A DNA stretch of 64,000 nucleotides from Congeria kusceri (GCA_027627225.1 CM051026.1:3322701-3386700); one strand, 5' to 3'. Numbered from the stretch's first letter, positions 12,101 through 22,324 are shown. Numbers and translations: made by a program. The notes: generated by a model not told the origin, from the letters alone.

Positions 12101-13086
12101 TGTCCCAAATCGGTTTTGCACTTTGGAAAAATCATTTCCCATTGCTTGAATAAGTGGTATACTTGAATCTTCTGTTCGTGTGACAACTCTGACTCTTCAA
12201 TATCCACACCGAATTCAGTCTTTATGTCATAATGTGATTCATTGCTCTGAATGTTGCAGACTTTCACTTCTTCTGGGATTTCATTGTCACTTTTCTCGCA
12301 GATAGGGACAGACCTTAAAACATTCACTATTTCAAGCTTACAAAGAACACTTTTATTTTCAATCTTGATTGTCTTGGCTGATAAATTGTATACTCTCACA
12401 GGTACTCTTGCAGTTTTCCCTGGTTTGTTCAGGCTCACTACTCTAGGACATACGCCAAAAGCCGTAGGCAGATCACCGGTTTCTGTAACAGCTGCTTCAA
12501 TCACACATGATTTTCTGACAAAACCAGTGATGGTCTTAGTCTCCATTGGATGAAGAATGACTGTCTTTGTAGTTTTAACCTTACCTACTATTGGCGATAT
12601 CATTGTATTAAATGCAAGTTGCCATGCTCGAGGGAAATCTTCACTTTGCATTTCAAAGTCTGGTCTATACTGTCGTAAAAGATTTGTTCCAACAATGGCT
12701 GGTACTTTAGCATTCAATTCGGTATCCTTAACTACCAAAACGAGTATTTGAGACTGTCTTGGTGCACATGGTAATTGCACAGTTACTTCTATATAGCCTG
12801 TGTATATTATTGCACTTCCATTGGCTCCAGTCAGCTGAATTTTAAAATCTGTTAATGGCCTAAGTTCTGGCTTTGGATCCATTTTATTGTAGTAGCTTTC
12901 GGACAACGTGGTGACCATTGATCCAGTATCAATCAATGCTTTTATCTCTTTTCCTTCAATGATGATTACTCCTTCGTTTGACTCACCTATCAGCCTTTCT
13001 CTAAGGTTACTAGCTATTCTTGTAGGGCTTTCTAATTCTGCTTCGCTCCCATCGTGCCCTGCCGTGAAAGCGCTTTCTCGTTTAAA
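9193..13086 (-). CDS. pol: Pro-Pol polyprotein of Ty3/gypsy retrotransposon
   Basis: Open from just after a TAA (13087-13089) to TAG at 9195-9193, 1297 codons. There is no good ATG near the front, so expression is expected by frameshift from gag. With residue 1 at the codon ending at 12934: protease active site IDTGS at 2-6; RT about 298-500 with KIDL (D384) and YLDD (447-450); RNase H about 601-720 with D607, E648 and D674; integrase zinc-binding HHCC (H850, H855, C885, C888); integrase core D915, D974 and E1010 with D-D spacing typical of this family and exactly 35 residues between D974 and E1010. A GPY/F-like C-terminal module lies around 1125-1190 with no chromodomain. All catalytic residues are present and there is no internal stop. 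In the cell it would process Gag-Pol, copy the RNA and integrate the cDNA. Confidence 0.95.
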   Translation of the reverse strand, partial: FKRESAFTAGHDGSEAELESPTRIASNLRERLIGESNEGVIIIEGKEIKALIDTGSMVTTLSESYYNKMDPKPELRPLTDFKIQLTGANGSAIIYTGYIEVTVQLPCAPRQSQILVLVVKDTELNAKVPAIVGTNLLRQYRPDFEMQSEDFPRAWQLAFNTMISPIVGKVKTTKTVILHPMETKTITGFVRKSCVIEAAVTETGDLPTAFGVCPRVVSLNKPGKTARVPVRVYNLSAKTIKIENKSVLCKLEIVNVLRSVPICEKSDNEIPEEVKVCNIQSNESHYDIKTEFGVDIEESELSHEQKIQVYHLFKQWEMIFPKCKTDLGHTTEVKHKIELTDETPFREPYRRVPPHLYNEVKEHLQEMLDIGAIKESKSPWSSNIVVVRKKDGTLRCCIDFRKLNSRTKKDAYGIPKVEDTLHMLAGSKYFSKIDLKSGYWQIELEEEDKEKTAFQVPGVGFFECNRLPFGLCNAPATFQRLMERCMGDLNLRECLIYLDDIVLFSPDINSHLDRLNAVFSRLAQYNLNVNPKKCEFFKTKTTYLGHVVSADGIQADPQKIEAVKNWPVPRTLKDVRKFLGFAGYYRRFIKGFSNVARPLNDLLLGTSTKKSAKKSPKPKFRWESSQQSAFDALKQKLSNPPILAYADYTLPFTLHTDASGTGIGAVLYQKQDGKDRVVAYASRSLTKAERNYPAHKLEFLAVKWAVCDKFHDYLYGGKFEVVTDNNPLTYVTTSAKLDATGQRWIASLANYDFSIRYRKGKNHNDADGLSRISPLVMDALCTSAEVNIPIHQTLVSPGNEPSASDPTEDIPEDLLQSHSLSNKDWIKAQSDDPQLKDIISHLRNGTRPSSKDSCKQYAREWEKFVVQSGVLCRNAMVNDVNRTQIVVPEHLRSDMFRALHDDLGHQGRDRTTSLLKERFYWPGLDAFAAEKVKQCGRCTRRKRHPDRAELQPIESTAPLEIVCIDYLSLERSKGGFENVLVITDHFSRYAQAYPTRNQTAKTTAKVLFDQFIVHYGFPARLHSDQGANFTSTLIKELCQIAGMDKSRTTPYHPMGNGETERFNQTLLGMLGTLEEHQKADWKSYIPTLVHAYNSTLHKSTGLSPYFLMFGRNPRLAIDAFLGLPTDDIADKKHTEYVAKLRKRLSESYDKARQNARSSGLLNKHYYDKSARCTQLQPGDIVLVRNVALRGKQKLADRWEHHPYEVVAQPNQDTPVYEVKRDGARFTKTKMLHRNLLLPFMTITDVTLDPSKQSKREQEKPSTLEESGPDSDVGAETVSRPQRVRKKPQWMTAGDFVT

Positions 13087-13256
13087 TTACTCTGCTTATT
13101 TTTTGCCTTTGATTCATCTTCTGGACTTTTATCTTGAGTCTGCTCTCTATTTGAATATCTCCCTCTTCTGAATCCTCCTCTATAATAACGCCCTCTATTG
13201 TTGTATCGATATTGTCTCTCTTCCTGGTCACTAGACTTTGGCGCTTCATAGGATCC
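13032..13256 (-). other. gag-frame extension beyond the TAG (RG-rich nucleocapsid-like tail)
   Basis: Directly after the TAG the gag frame stays open for 74 codons to a second TAG (13034-13032). It encodes a basic, Arg/Gly/Tyr-rich stretch (RGRYYRGGFRRGRY) and then a charged tail. That composition suits RNA binding in place of the usual CCHC knuckle. The frameshift heptamer lies inside this extension, so ribosomes must pass the TAG (13259-13257) to make Gag-Pol. Either the TAG is read through (context TAG G) or it is a recent nonsense mutation in this copy. Confidence 0.7.
13080..13086 (-). promoter_or_regulatory. -1 ribosomal frameshift heptamer T TTA AAC
   Basis: In the gag frame, set by the ATG at 14858 and read past the TAG, the codons here are TTA AAC preceded by T. 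This exactly fits X XXY YYZ. Slipping back one base enters the pol frame one codon after its upstream TAA (13087-13089). Two bases downstream is a 12-nt perfect palindrome (13066-13077). TTTAAAC is a known efficient slippery sequence; its use here is inferred. Confidence 0.75.
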
Positions 13257-14858
13257 CTATTCTCTCTTCCTTTCCCGGTTCTGCTTCTTCATTTCACTCA
13301 TCTCAGCTTCAATGGTCTTGAGCCTTTCCAGCATCTCATCCAAAACTTTAAATCTGTCGCCTGTTGATTGCTGATTTAAGATTGCTGTTTCTGTAACCTT
13401 TACAGGATTATCTTCTTCCTCTTCTAGTCTCGCTTTCCTTCTAAGCTTTTCAAAACTGTCGCTCGATTCGTATGAAACTCTTGTTGCTGTTTTCAGTTTC
13501 TCAGACTTCAGTCCTCTCCAAAATCTTTCTTTCAGCTTGTTATCTCTTTTACTTTCTTCTATTTCCCCCTTATTAACTGCCTGTTGAAAGAGAGCTTCTA
13601 GCCTTATTCCCCATGCAGAGCATGATTCAGTTTCATGTTGTTTCGCTGAATAAAAGTCTTGCACTATTCTTTCACCAGACTTTACTTCTCCAAAAATCTC
13701 AGTCATTTTAGCGATGACCTTTTCTGCTGAATCAGATGGTTTGATTGTCAACAATAGCTTGCGTGTATCACCTTGCAACGAGTTTCTGATAGCATGTGAC
13801 AATGCGTAATCAGGATACAGCCCTGTCCTCATCAGACATACTACTTCAAACTTCCATTCTTCGAAGTGCTTGCCGTCAAAGCTCGGCAATTTCGGTATGC
13901 TCAGTTTATGTAGGTCATTTGTTCTCACCTCTCTTGTCATACTATCATCACTCTTCTTCTGCAATTTACTTTTAAGAGCACTTTCTTTCTGTTTTAATAG
14001 TTCTAGTCTTCTATTCATATCATCATCTTTCATTATTTTGATAGCCAATTCTCTGTCAAGCATTGCATTCTCACTCCGTTGCTTAAGCAATTCCCTTTCC
14101 TGTAACTCTAGCTGTTCTATGTTTCGTAGTAACTCTTTCTCAGCCTGACGCTTTTGTTTCAATTCATTTTCTAAAACCAATCTCTGTTCAAGCATCAATC
14201 TATGGTTCTTTTCCTCATCCTCTCGTATTCTTTGCAGCTGAATACTCTTGTTTTCATACTTGTCAGATTGACTTCTTATTTCTTCATATTCATCGTGTAC
14301 TTTCCTAATATCATCTCTCAAACTATATTTCCGTACACTCTCTACCTCATGTCTACTCCATCTTTTATCGTGTACTCTATCGCTAAGGCGTTCTTCTATT
14401 CCTAGTTTCCTATCCGCCACAATTGAAGAATTGTCCCTAATTCTTGTCTGTATGTGGTATTCACTCGAGGAATAATTTCTATTTTCATCGTCACGATCTC
14501 CTATGTTTAATTCACGTAATGTGTTATCAAGTCTCCTCATGTGCTCATCCAAGTAACATAAAGAATCTGGTGTGGTTTCCTTTACTTGGGTTTCCAAGCA
14601 GTCACGTGATTTTCCATTTTTAGATATATGTTCAATGCTATTCATTGTCTCTCCATATAAATATTCATCGACTGTGTTCACGTTTGATATAATGCTGTCA
14701 TGTTCATCCAAGATGTTGGACACCTCACTCTGTAATTCTCTATCAAGCCTCTCTCTTATTCTCCTTTCCTTTAATTCTTGTTCCTCCTTCAAAATTTCTT
14801 CCCTTAACTGCTCTCTCCTGATACGGCGCAATTCTCTTTCACTAATTGCTTCTGCCAT
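13257..14858 (-). CDS. gag: Gag polyprotein, PNMA/Arc-like capsid type, with long coiled coil
   Basis: ATG at 14858 is the first in frame after a TGA; 533 codons to TAG at 13259-13257. Residues 5-45 are strongly charged and helical (RRIRREQLREEILKEEQE). About 185-305 is a long Glu/Lys/Arg/Leu coiled coil. From about 319 to 480 is a capsid-like region starting KLPSFDGKHFEEW and including ERFWRGLKSEKLK and SFEKLRRKAR; this pattern resembles Gag proteins related to metazoan PNMA/Arc families. No CCHC zinc knuckle is present before the TAG. It would form the particle shell and package element RNA. It precedes pro-pol in the same transcript, and pol lies in the -1 frame. The capsid assignment is by motif memory, not a search. 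Confidence 0.85.
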   Translation of the reverse strand: MAEAISERELRRIRREQLREEILKEEQELKERRIRERLDRELQSEVSNILDEHDSIISNVNTVDEYLYGETMNSIEHISKNGKSRDCLETQVKETTPDSLCYLDEHMRRLDNTLRELNIGDRDDENRNYSSSEYHIQTRIRDNSSIVADRKLGIEERLSDRVHDKRWSRHEVESVRKYSLRDDIRKVHDEYEEIRSQSDKYENKSIQLQRIREDEEKNHRLMLEQRLVLENELKQKRQAEKELLRNIEQLELQERELLKQRSENAMLDRELAIKIMKDDDMNRRLELLKQKESALKSKLQKKSDDSMTREVRTNDLHKLSIPKLPSFDGKHFEEWKFEVVCLMRTGLYPDYALSHAIRNSLQGDTRKLLLTIKPSDSAEKVIAKMTEIFGEVKSGERIVQDFYSAKQHETESCSAWGIRLEALFQQAVNKGEIEESKRDNKLKERFWRGLKSEKLKTATRVSYESSDSFEKLRRKARLEEEEDNPVKVTETAILNQQSTGDRFKVLDEMLERLKTIEAEMSEMKKQNRERKRE

Positions 14859-16541
14859 TCTCAAAGCAAAATATCAATAAGAAGCAATTAGTTGTAATAA
14901 CTGTAAAACAAATACCATGTAATTATTGTAAACACATTATTATGCTTAATTATTTAAGCGAATACAACAATAAGGCAATATTTATGTGCGGTATTTAATT
15001 CAGTGTACAAACAATAACAAGCAACACATTGTGTTAACTGCAAAATCACATTTTATTTCATGCTTACATTCACAAAGTGAACAACTAAACTTTCAAAGTA
15101 ATAAGTTATTTTAATTCTGCGTTTGACTTCAATTAAGTAGACGACGCTTTATGTTAAAGCAGACGCAAGGGAGCTTACTACAATTAAATTAATCAAGTCA
15201 AGGGAACCAACTGCTACACGACGTCATTACGCACAATCATTCAAGGTGGACTACTACTGTAATACCCGGCTCTAAAACCAGTCACGATAACCCACAGCTA
15301 TAAATATCTAACCTAAATCTGACCTCTAAACTGAGACAACAATCTGACACAACCCTTTTGTTATCAGTGAAAAACGACTTTCACTTTCACGAGGAATAAT
15401 CTACTTCACTACTAGAGTTGAACTAACTACCGTTAGACTGCTAATCCCGTACTATACCAACTGCGCTACTACAACTCCCAATCAATACGTATATGTGTGT
15501 ACCGTGCACCCTATTATGTTCTATAAGCGTAATCAATGCCGACAGTAATCGATACGTTTACATTTTTCCGATAATGCGTGCGTGTTTACATTTGAAACAC
15601 TGCACAATATTTCAGATTATTTGCGAACCGATCGAAATCGCGCGTAACCTTGCAAGGCTTTATGGATTAGAAACTGTGTACAATGTGTTGTATTTAACGA
15701 CGCATTGGCAAAGATGGGCAAACAAAAACGGACCAGTAAAAGTTAGAAGTTTGACAGAGGTTAATAATATGGTTATGACAAGTGATTTATCATGCAAGGT
15801 GCTGTGTCGTGTGACGAGATCAGAATTATTTATCACCTAAATAATAAAACAATCTAAAATTATAAAAACTTAATCTATATACATAGCTAATTAAAATTGT
15901 TAATGATTATGCCTATATCAAACAAGAATTGAGATTTTATTTATAATGAGAATTTTGTTTACTTGCTTACAATTGAAATTATAGCAAAATAGATTTTAAA
16001 CGAAACGGAACTGATATTTAATGTATAATCAAATTAAATGAAAACTAAGCAAACACAATTCTTACCAGTTGATCCAATTATATGTCCATAAATAGACACA
16101 CACAAAAAACTAAAATAACACAAACTATTAAATAAAACTCACGACCGGAAACAGTAAGTGTCCAAACACAACTTCCAGCTAAGTTGAAAGCACATCAAAG
16201 TCAGTGTCACATCCAACGACGATCGACGGAGATGTAATGGATCCTTTGACGATCAATGATTCCTCCTTCAAAATTTCACTCGCGAGTACAAAGTTCAGTT
16301 TGGGCCCCGGTAAAACGATGTGTACACGTGACAATGTTTATAAACAACACGGTTTCCCGTGCATGCGTGGATACAATATCCAATCAGGACGCGTCTTTCT
16401 GTGATGACATCAGAGTTCGCTATTGCTGGGATATCCCGAGGAAATCCGTCCAGCTGGCATATGTGTAAACTAGATTGTTTACAATTCTGTGTAGAGTTAC
16501 AGACTGGATGTCGTCTTCTGTGTTGTACAGTGGCCTTCACA
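14859..16541 (-). other. long 5' leader of the LTR element
   Basis: About 1.7 kb separates the primer-binding site from the gag ATG, long for this class. A consensus donor (CTG|GTAAGA) sits at 16066/16065 on the sense strand, and a T-rich tract with AG lies one base before the gag ATG (about 14860), so a leader intron is possible. Positions 15485 to about 15240 (minus) look like a tRNA-headed SINE. A plus-strand ORF of 115 codons at 15493-15840 is antisense and has no recognisable product. Confidence 0.45.
15240..15485 (-). mobile_element. possible tRNA-derived SINE nested in the leader
   Basis: On the minus strand the sequence starts with an A-box-like tagcgcagttggtatag and has a degenerate B-box (tagttcaactc) about 40 bp later, followed by unrelated sequence. 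The boundaries are not defined by target duplications that I could see. Confidence 0.35.
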
Positions 16542-16559
16542 TCCGAACGTTGGGCGCCA
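16542..16559 (-). promoter_or_regulatory. primer-binding site, tRNA-Lys (CTT) type
   Basis: The sense strand next to the 5' LTR reads TGGCGCCCAACGT, separated from it by one base. That is complementary over 13 nt to the 3' end of animal tRNA-Lys(CTT) (acgttgggcgCCA). The next bases diverge. Confidence 0.8.
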
Positions 16560-16560
16560 T

Positions 16561-17149
16561 TGTCGACGTAGCTCTCGGCAAATATTTTATATGGTTCGTG
16601 GGAAGGGACTGTAATAATGACGCAGAACAATATATCAAAGATATAAAGGTGTTTATGTTCTGGCGGTCAAGTGGCAAATGCCTTACATTAATAATAATAA
16701 TATTTATAAAACAACACTTACAATAATGATAAGAATTATAACAATATGGCAATATTACAATATTACAATACAATAAATAACCTAATATTATTTAATACGT
16801 TGCAGGTAATAATAAATTATAACAATACAAAGCTAAAGATAATAAAATAATCTATCACTAACCTGTAATAATGACGCAGAACAATATATCAAAGATATAA
16901 AGGTGTTTATGTTCTGGCGGTCAAGTGGCAAATGCGCGGTTACTTGCGCCTGTCACATGACCGACGCCACGAACTAGTCATGCGTGAAACAGGTTGTGAT
17001 GATTGAAACAGGTTAGATGTGTTAGCTGTTAGCTGAACTGTAGTAACCGTTCGGAAAGAATTAATGTTAATAGAAATAGATCGAAATTGATTGTGTACGT
17101 TGAGAAGATTTGAAAAGTCAAAATGATTGCTTTAATTTACTCTCTGACA
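16561..17149 (-). repeat. 5' LTR (element orientation), promoter LTR
   Basis: 589 bp, TG...CA, read as identical to 8064-8652. The internal 73-bp duplication is at 16609-16681 and 16863-16935. Transcription would start here and run leftwards. Confidence 0.93.
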
Positions 17150-17153
17150 TCTA
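17150..17153. other. target-site duplication (TCTA, right)
   Basis: Matches 8060-8063. Confidence 0.8.
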
Positions 17154-18281
17154 TATATTAATAAGCAACTTCTACATATTAATGCGCAACTTCATGCAAA
17201 AAGCTATAATGGATTGCATGCAATTTTGTAGGAAGGTGAAAATGGGTCAGTGGTTAGATTTTGGTGGTGATCCGGATCATCGTCTGGATCCAGGATATTT
17301 GAATTCATAGGAAATTGGATAAGGGAGCTAACCAAACACTGAAAAAGTCCATTGTTATGTAGGGTTAGTGGAGGTCTGTGCTCTTCAGATGCATTTAATT
17401 TACATATAAGAAAAATGAAAATTGAATAAGTTTTTACTTTGGTTAGTTTAATGTTCTAGTGTTACTATTCTGGACTCTTAGAGGGATGGTTTATTCAAGA
17501 CCCAACAGAGATTAGTTTTCTAGCACTTTATTCAGTATTAGTATCAAAGACGAACTTATCACAAAACAAGCATCTAAAATATATAGCAAGCATCTTATTC
17601 GCCGCGCCTGGCTGTAGGCGGAGCTCATCAGGCATCGCCGAGTAGCTGACCATTACAGTTAGGACAATTTGTGTCTTAATTGCTTTCATTATTAGTAATT
17701 TATCCACTGGATTATTAAAAACACGTTTAATATGTTCATATATTTCTATTTGTATTTTTAGTTTATATTTTTGTTTACAGTTTACATGTTGCATGTAACG
17801 TCCCGGGGGTTTATCTACGGTAGATCGACAATTACATTTGCAAACATAAAGTTCATTAACAGACAATTAATTAATGAAGCATTGTTAAATATGATGTCCT
17901 TGTGTCTATAAACAGTTGACCAATATATTTAATTTCAATATCTACTAGGCAAATCTCCCAACGCATATTTATATTTGACCATAAAACCTTATTCATAAAT
18001 ATATATAAATAAACTTTTCAGACATTACTGCCATTTATCAAATCGTTTCAACATAATAATTATTGTTAAATTTGATCGGTCAGCTAAGGTTATTATTTTG
18101 ACCCATTTGTTGTTTCCGCTTCCATGTAACATACTGACAGTATTTCTGTTATGTGCGTTAGGAGTTTTGCCTAGTATATAATATTTATGAGAAATACCGT
18201 CGATACGCCCCTTTAATATTATGTTGACTTTTCAAAAGTGGCTTATGCTATTAACTTGTGTTAGCACAATTTATTTTTATT
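17154..18281. other. intergenic; one unsupported 112-codon minus-strand ORF
   Basis: The ORF at 17866-17528 (minus) includes a GC-richer patch at about 17600-17640. It has no domain that I recognise and no flanking exon signals. Otherwise AT-rich. Confidence 0.4.
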
Positions 18282-19010
18282 AGCTCGACTATTCGAAGAA
18301 TATGTGATCTACCCTACTACCCCCGGCGTCGGCGTCCTCGTCCACGTCTGAATTGGTTAAAGTTGTTATGTACTTCAAAACTTCAAAACTACATAAGTTA
18401 TTCCTTTGAAACTAAGAATGTACCTTTGTCATCAACTCCAGTGTCAGAGGCAACATTGCCCATAACTCTGTTTTGTAATTTGACAGAGTTATGACCCTTT
18501 TTCACATATATTTTCTGGTTAAGGTTTATATTCAAAAGTTTGGTACCTTCAAATCTTCATTAGTTATTCACTTGAAACTTCGAACTAAACTTTGTCATCA
18601 ACTCCAGTATCAAGTGCAACATTCCATATAACTCTGTTTTGTATTTTGACAGAGTGCTGTCCCTTTTTCCACATAGATTATCTGGTTAATGTTTATATTC
18701 AAAAGTTGTGTAACTTCAATGCTACACAAGCTGTTCACTTGAAACTTGGAACTAACCTTTGTCATCAGCTCCAGTATCAGGGTGAACATTTCCCATAACT
18801 CTATTTTGTATTTTGACAGAATTAGCCAACTTTTTACATAGACTTTGTTGTTAAAGTTTTTGTTTTAAACATTAAAAAAACTATTCAAGGCTTCACTAAA
18901 AAGCTATGTATTTTAACAAATTATGTCCCTTCTACTATCAAAAATATGTACCAACTGAAATACTTTGAAAAGTCGAGCGGGTGTCCTGTGACAGCTCTTG
19001 TTGCTTCCGT
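18282..19010 (+). repeat. composite interspersed repeat, copy 2
   Basis: Same start (tagctcgactattcgaagaa) and end (gacagctcttgtt) as copy 1 at 4.1 kb, with the same 150-165 bp internal units ('tgtcatcaactccagt', 'ataactctgttttgta'). Confidence 0.7.
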
Positions 19011-20590
19011 TATTATTTTTGCCCAGTCGAATATTTATACGAGTTTTTTGTTTTGATTTGAAACATAATTTTATATAGTATTATGTTTATAAAATAATAT
19101 AATCATTTTATATGATAATTAAAGCTAAAAACTTAGAACCGTTGTGTTTCATTATTATATTTATAATACCCATTATAATATATATAGAACAAATCACAAA
19201 ACATTAATTGAGGCGACGACGAGTGCGCATGTTAAGCCATTTGAATCTGTCAATCGAATGGTCTTTAGACCAATTTGTCTTGGGACCGAACTGTCTTAGG
19301 ATCAAATGATACATTACTTCCGGTAAAATGGCTGAAATGTCAACACAAATTTATGCAGTTGCAGTTTATGAAAGGATTAAGCAATTAATTCGGACGTGAC
19401 CAAGGTAACATTTGATTGTTTTCATTTCCATATACAATAATGAAACAAATAACATAAATAAACTGTACTGACATATATATTTAATACAGAAAAAATCGAA
19501 ATAAAGTTTCGTTGACGATGTTATGTACGTTTGAACGTACACTTTATACAGTACATGAAGTGATTAGAACAGGCACTATGTCTGGGAAATGGCTGGGGGT
19601 CTATATTACCAGGATCTAAAATCTGACAAGTCCTGGGACCCAGAATGATTTGGCGTGTCAAATTCCCATCTGTCTGGAATCTCTTTCAATCTTAAGTCTT
19701 AAGTCTCGTATATGCCCACCCGCACAAAAATATTGATAGGTGCAGGACACAGAGCAACTTACTTTAAGCTGGCACTGAATAACTTGTTAGGCCCTTGGTA
19801 AATATTTATTTCAGTAACTGTATATGGGCAACAGTTGCCAATATATAAATAGATGTCCTTACCCTGGATAGTCTAAATTCTTAGTAATAAGATGTGCAAC
19901 TAATTTAGTGTTACTTTTTATATAGGACTATATTCTAACTCGACGATACTGCCCATACAAAAAGTAGCTCACTATTGGCGACCAGAGCCTTACAAGTAAC
20001 GCTGTTCCGTTGCAAATATACAAGTCACAGACCTTACCATTGAAAGACCATTTTCTTGGTGGAATGTTTTGCTCAAGTATGAACGCATATTGCAGTAATA
20101 AAATATCTGTTTGCTACTTTTACATGCTGAAATAACATTGTTTGCGGCAGTTAGCATTATTATTCAGGCAACTTGAAAGTTTATGGTCTATGCCCGAATG
20201 GCAAGTCTTTGCAAAAAACTATTGTGAAGACAGATACTATAGTGTAAATATTGTGTTGTAAAAGATTAATTTGCGGCTTAGAAAGCTTAAAACATGAATT
20301 CATAATTAAAAATGCTGTTGGAAACTGACATTAAACAAAGTAAAATTGGTATTTACAAAAACATAAAAAAAGAAAAACTTTTAACATGCATGAAAAATAA
20401 AGAAAAACACAACAAAATTCATTTTTATTGGGAGTATTATACCTTGTGTCTAATAAGGTCATTTAACAGCATTGTGTACCATGATATAGTTGGATAAGTA
20501 CACAGCATGCAAACCATATTGGAAGAGTTGATAGGCAATATTATATATTGAGTGCATATAATATGTCATGTTTAATAAATACACTGTTCA
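19011..20590. other. no recognisable feature
   Basis: About 1.6 kb of AT-rich sequence without exon, RNA or repeat signals that I can support. Confidence 0.45.
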
Positions 20591-21666
20591 TACCAGGGTT
20601 TCCATAAAACCGGGGTTTTATAATATTGACCGGCCCGGGCGGGTAATACTGGGAAAAACCGGGTTTTACTGGGTTTTACTGGGCAATAATGGGGAAAAAA
20701 GATGCTGCACAATTATGTTTACATTACATACTAATAATTAGTTTCTACATATAAACACATATCTAATAACAATTATATACTGTAAGTAACATTGTATATT
20801 TTTATGTTATAAAATATTTTAGTTGATGTCATGTTGCAACAAGACCTTCTTGCAGCCCAGTGCTGTACATTAAATTAATGACACGATAGTGTGGTATCAT
20901 TTATGATACATCCACAATATGTACATCCTCTTAAACAAACACAAACATTGAATGAATTGACAGATGCATGTGCTCAACAAACAGTTAAACTGGACCATTG
21001 AATACACATTAGACCTATCTCAATGATTTAGGGGCCAGGCAAAGACCCATGTCAATTAGGGGCCTTTTCCAAACCGTAAAAACATGCATTGAATGGCACC
21101 TTAAGTGACTGGTTCCTGCTGTTAATTGAAAGTAAGTAATGAAATTAGAAGATATGAGTGATTTGTCCAGTCATCCCCGGTATCATCCCCTGTATAATAC
21201 CAGATTATTAAATAATAATGACCGTGCTTGCATTATTATCCATAGAAGTTTTATTGTTAACAAAAAAATAACAGTTCATTGCAAGAAATAAAGAAGGATG
21301 AATAAGTGTAGACATATATCAATATCAAGCGGAATCATTTCACAAACAACAGAGAAAATATTTCATGATAAGCGTTGCAATCGACAAATGTATGAATAAA
21401 CCAGTGGATATGTGCCGCCATTTAAAAAATATTGTAACTATGCATATATTAGATCTGCAAAACTAAACAAGTCATTTTTTAATGACATAAGCTAACTGAG
21501 CATTTAGATTTATAAAAACAATTAAAACTGCATATTAACTGAAGCAAAAATAGTATTGCCCAGCAATGACCAGTATTGCCCACTTTCAAAGTATTGACCG
21601 GGGCGGGAAAAACCGGTAAAACCTGTGGGGAAAACCCAGGGATGAGTGATACGTGTCAGCCCTGGT
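20591..21666. mobile_element. possible non-autonomous DNA transposon with G/C-rich ends
   Basis: The left end (about 20591-20700) is rich in accggg, ggttttactggg and cgggcggg. The right end (about 21550-21666) carries the complementary flavour (ggaaaacccag, ccggggcggg, attgcccag), and taccaggg (20592) is mirrored by ccctggta (21659). The 850-bp core is AT-rich and non-coding. The termini are imperfect and no target duplication was convincing. Confidence 0.35.
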
Positions 21667-22068
21667 ACATACTCATCCATTTAAAGAAATCTTGGGCTGC
21701 AAGCTTGCAGATCTTCAACTACATGTATCTACAAATTCATCTTCTTTGCTATTCATTTGTAAGGATGTCCAATGCAGTGCCCAACAAATTTTATGCAAAA
21801 TTCGGTCCATCCAACCTTCCATCCGCACAGAGGCCCAGATAAGGGGCGTACACGCGTAATTTACGCACAAATACTTGGAAAATACGCAGAGAAAATAATA
21901 AGTTGGGTGTACATTTACGGGCATTTTTCTCAGATGTTTTGACAAACCTGCCTATCTGAATGTGCAGTTGATATATTCAGGAGTTAGCAATAAAGTCTTA
22001 AAATGTTAAGAATTATTTCTTGTTACATTTTTGTATTCAAATGACTGCATTAAAACTGATTATTTTTA

Positions 22069-22182
22069 CATTGTATACTACTCTGGCCTTCTGCTCATAT
22101 CGTAAACATTGTATACTACTCTGGCCTTCGGCTCATATCGTAAACATTGTATACTACTCTGGCCTTCTGCTCATATCATAAT
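22069..22182. repeat. 38-bp tandem repeat, three copies
   Basis: Units start at 22069, 22107 and 22145 (cattgtatactactctggcc...), nearly identical, with an exact 38-bp period. Confidence 0.9.
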
Positions 22183-22324
22183 GTATTGTTGGATGTAAAT
22201 ATAGCCCACAAATTCTACATAGAGTGTACATTTACCCCCACACATTCTGAAGTGTCTGTACATTTACTCCCACATTTTCAGAAATAAGCGTACATTTACG
22301 CTTATTTTACATTTACATTTAGTT

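Larger units (their letters stand above)
8064..17149 (-). mobile_element. complete Ty3/gypsy-type LTR retrotransposon
   Basis: A 9086-bp element in minus orientation. It has two 589-bp LTRs that I read as identical, a TCTA duplication, a primer-binding site next to the 5' LTR (16542-16559) and a polypurine tract next to the 3' LTR (8654-8667). Gag is at 14858-13257 and an uninterrupted protease-RT-RNase H-integrase frame runs from 13086 to 9193. The pol domain order, with integrase after RNase H, is that of Ty3/gypsy (Metaviridae-type) elements. No envelope frame is seen. The identical LTRs imply very recent insertion. The only visible lesion is a TAG within the gag frame, which may or may not be programmed. 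Confidence 0.95.

Noticed and set aside
10861..12751. Plus-strand ORFs opposite pol
   Set aside because: Antisense shadows of a well-supported polyprotein.
17528..17866. 112-codon minus-strand ORF as a gene
   Set aside because: No recognisable domain, no splice or promoter support.
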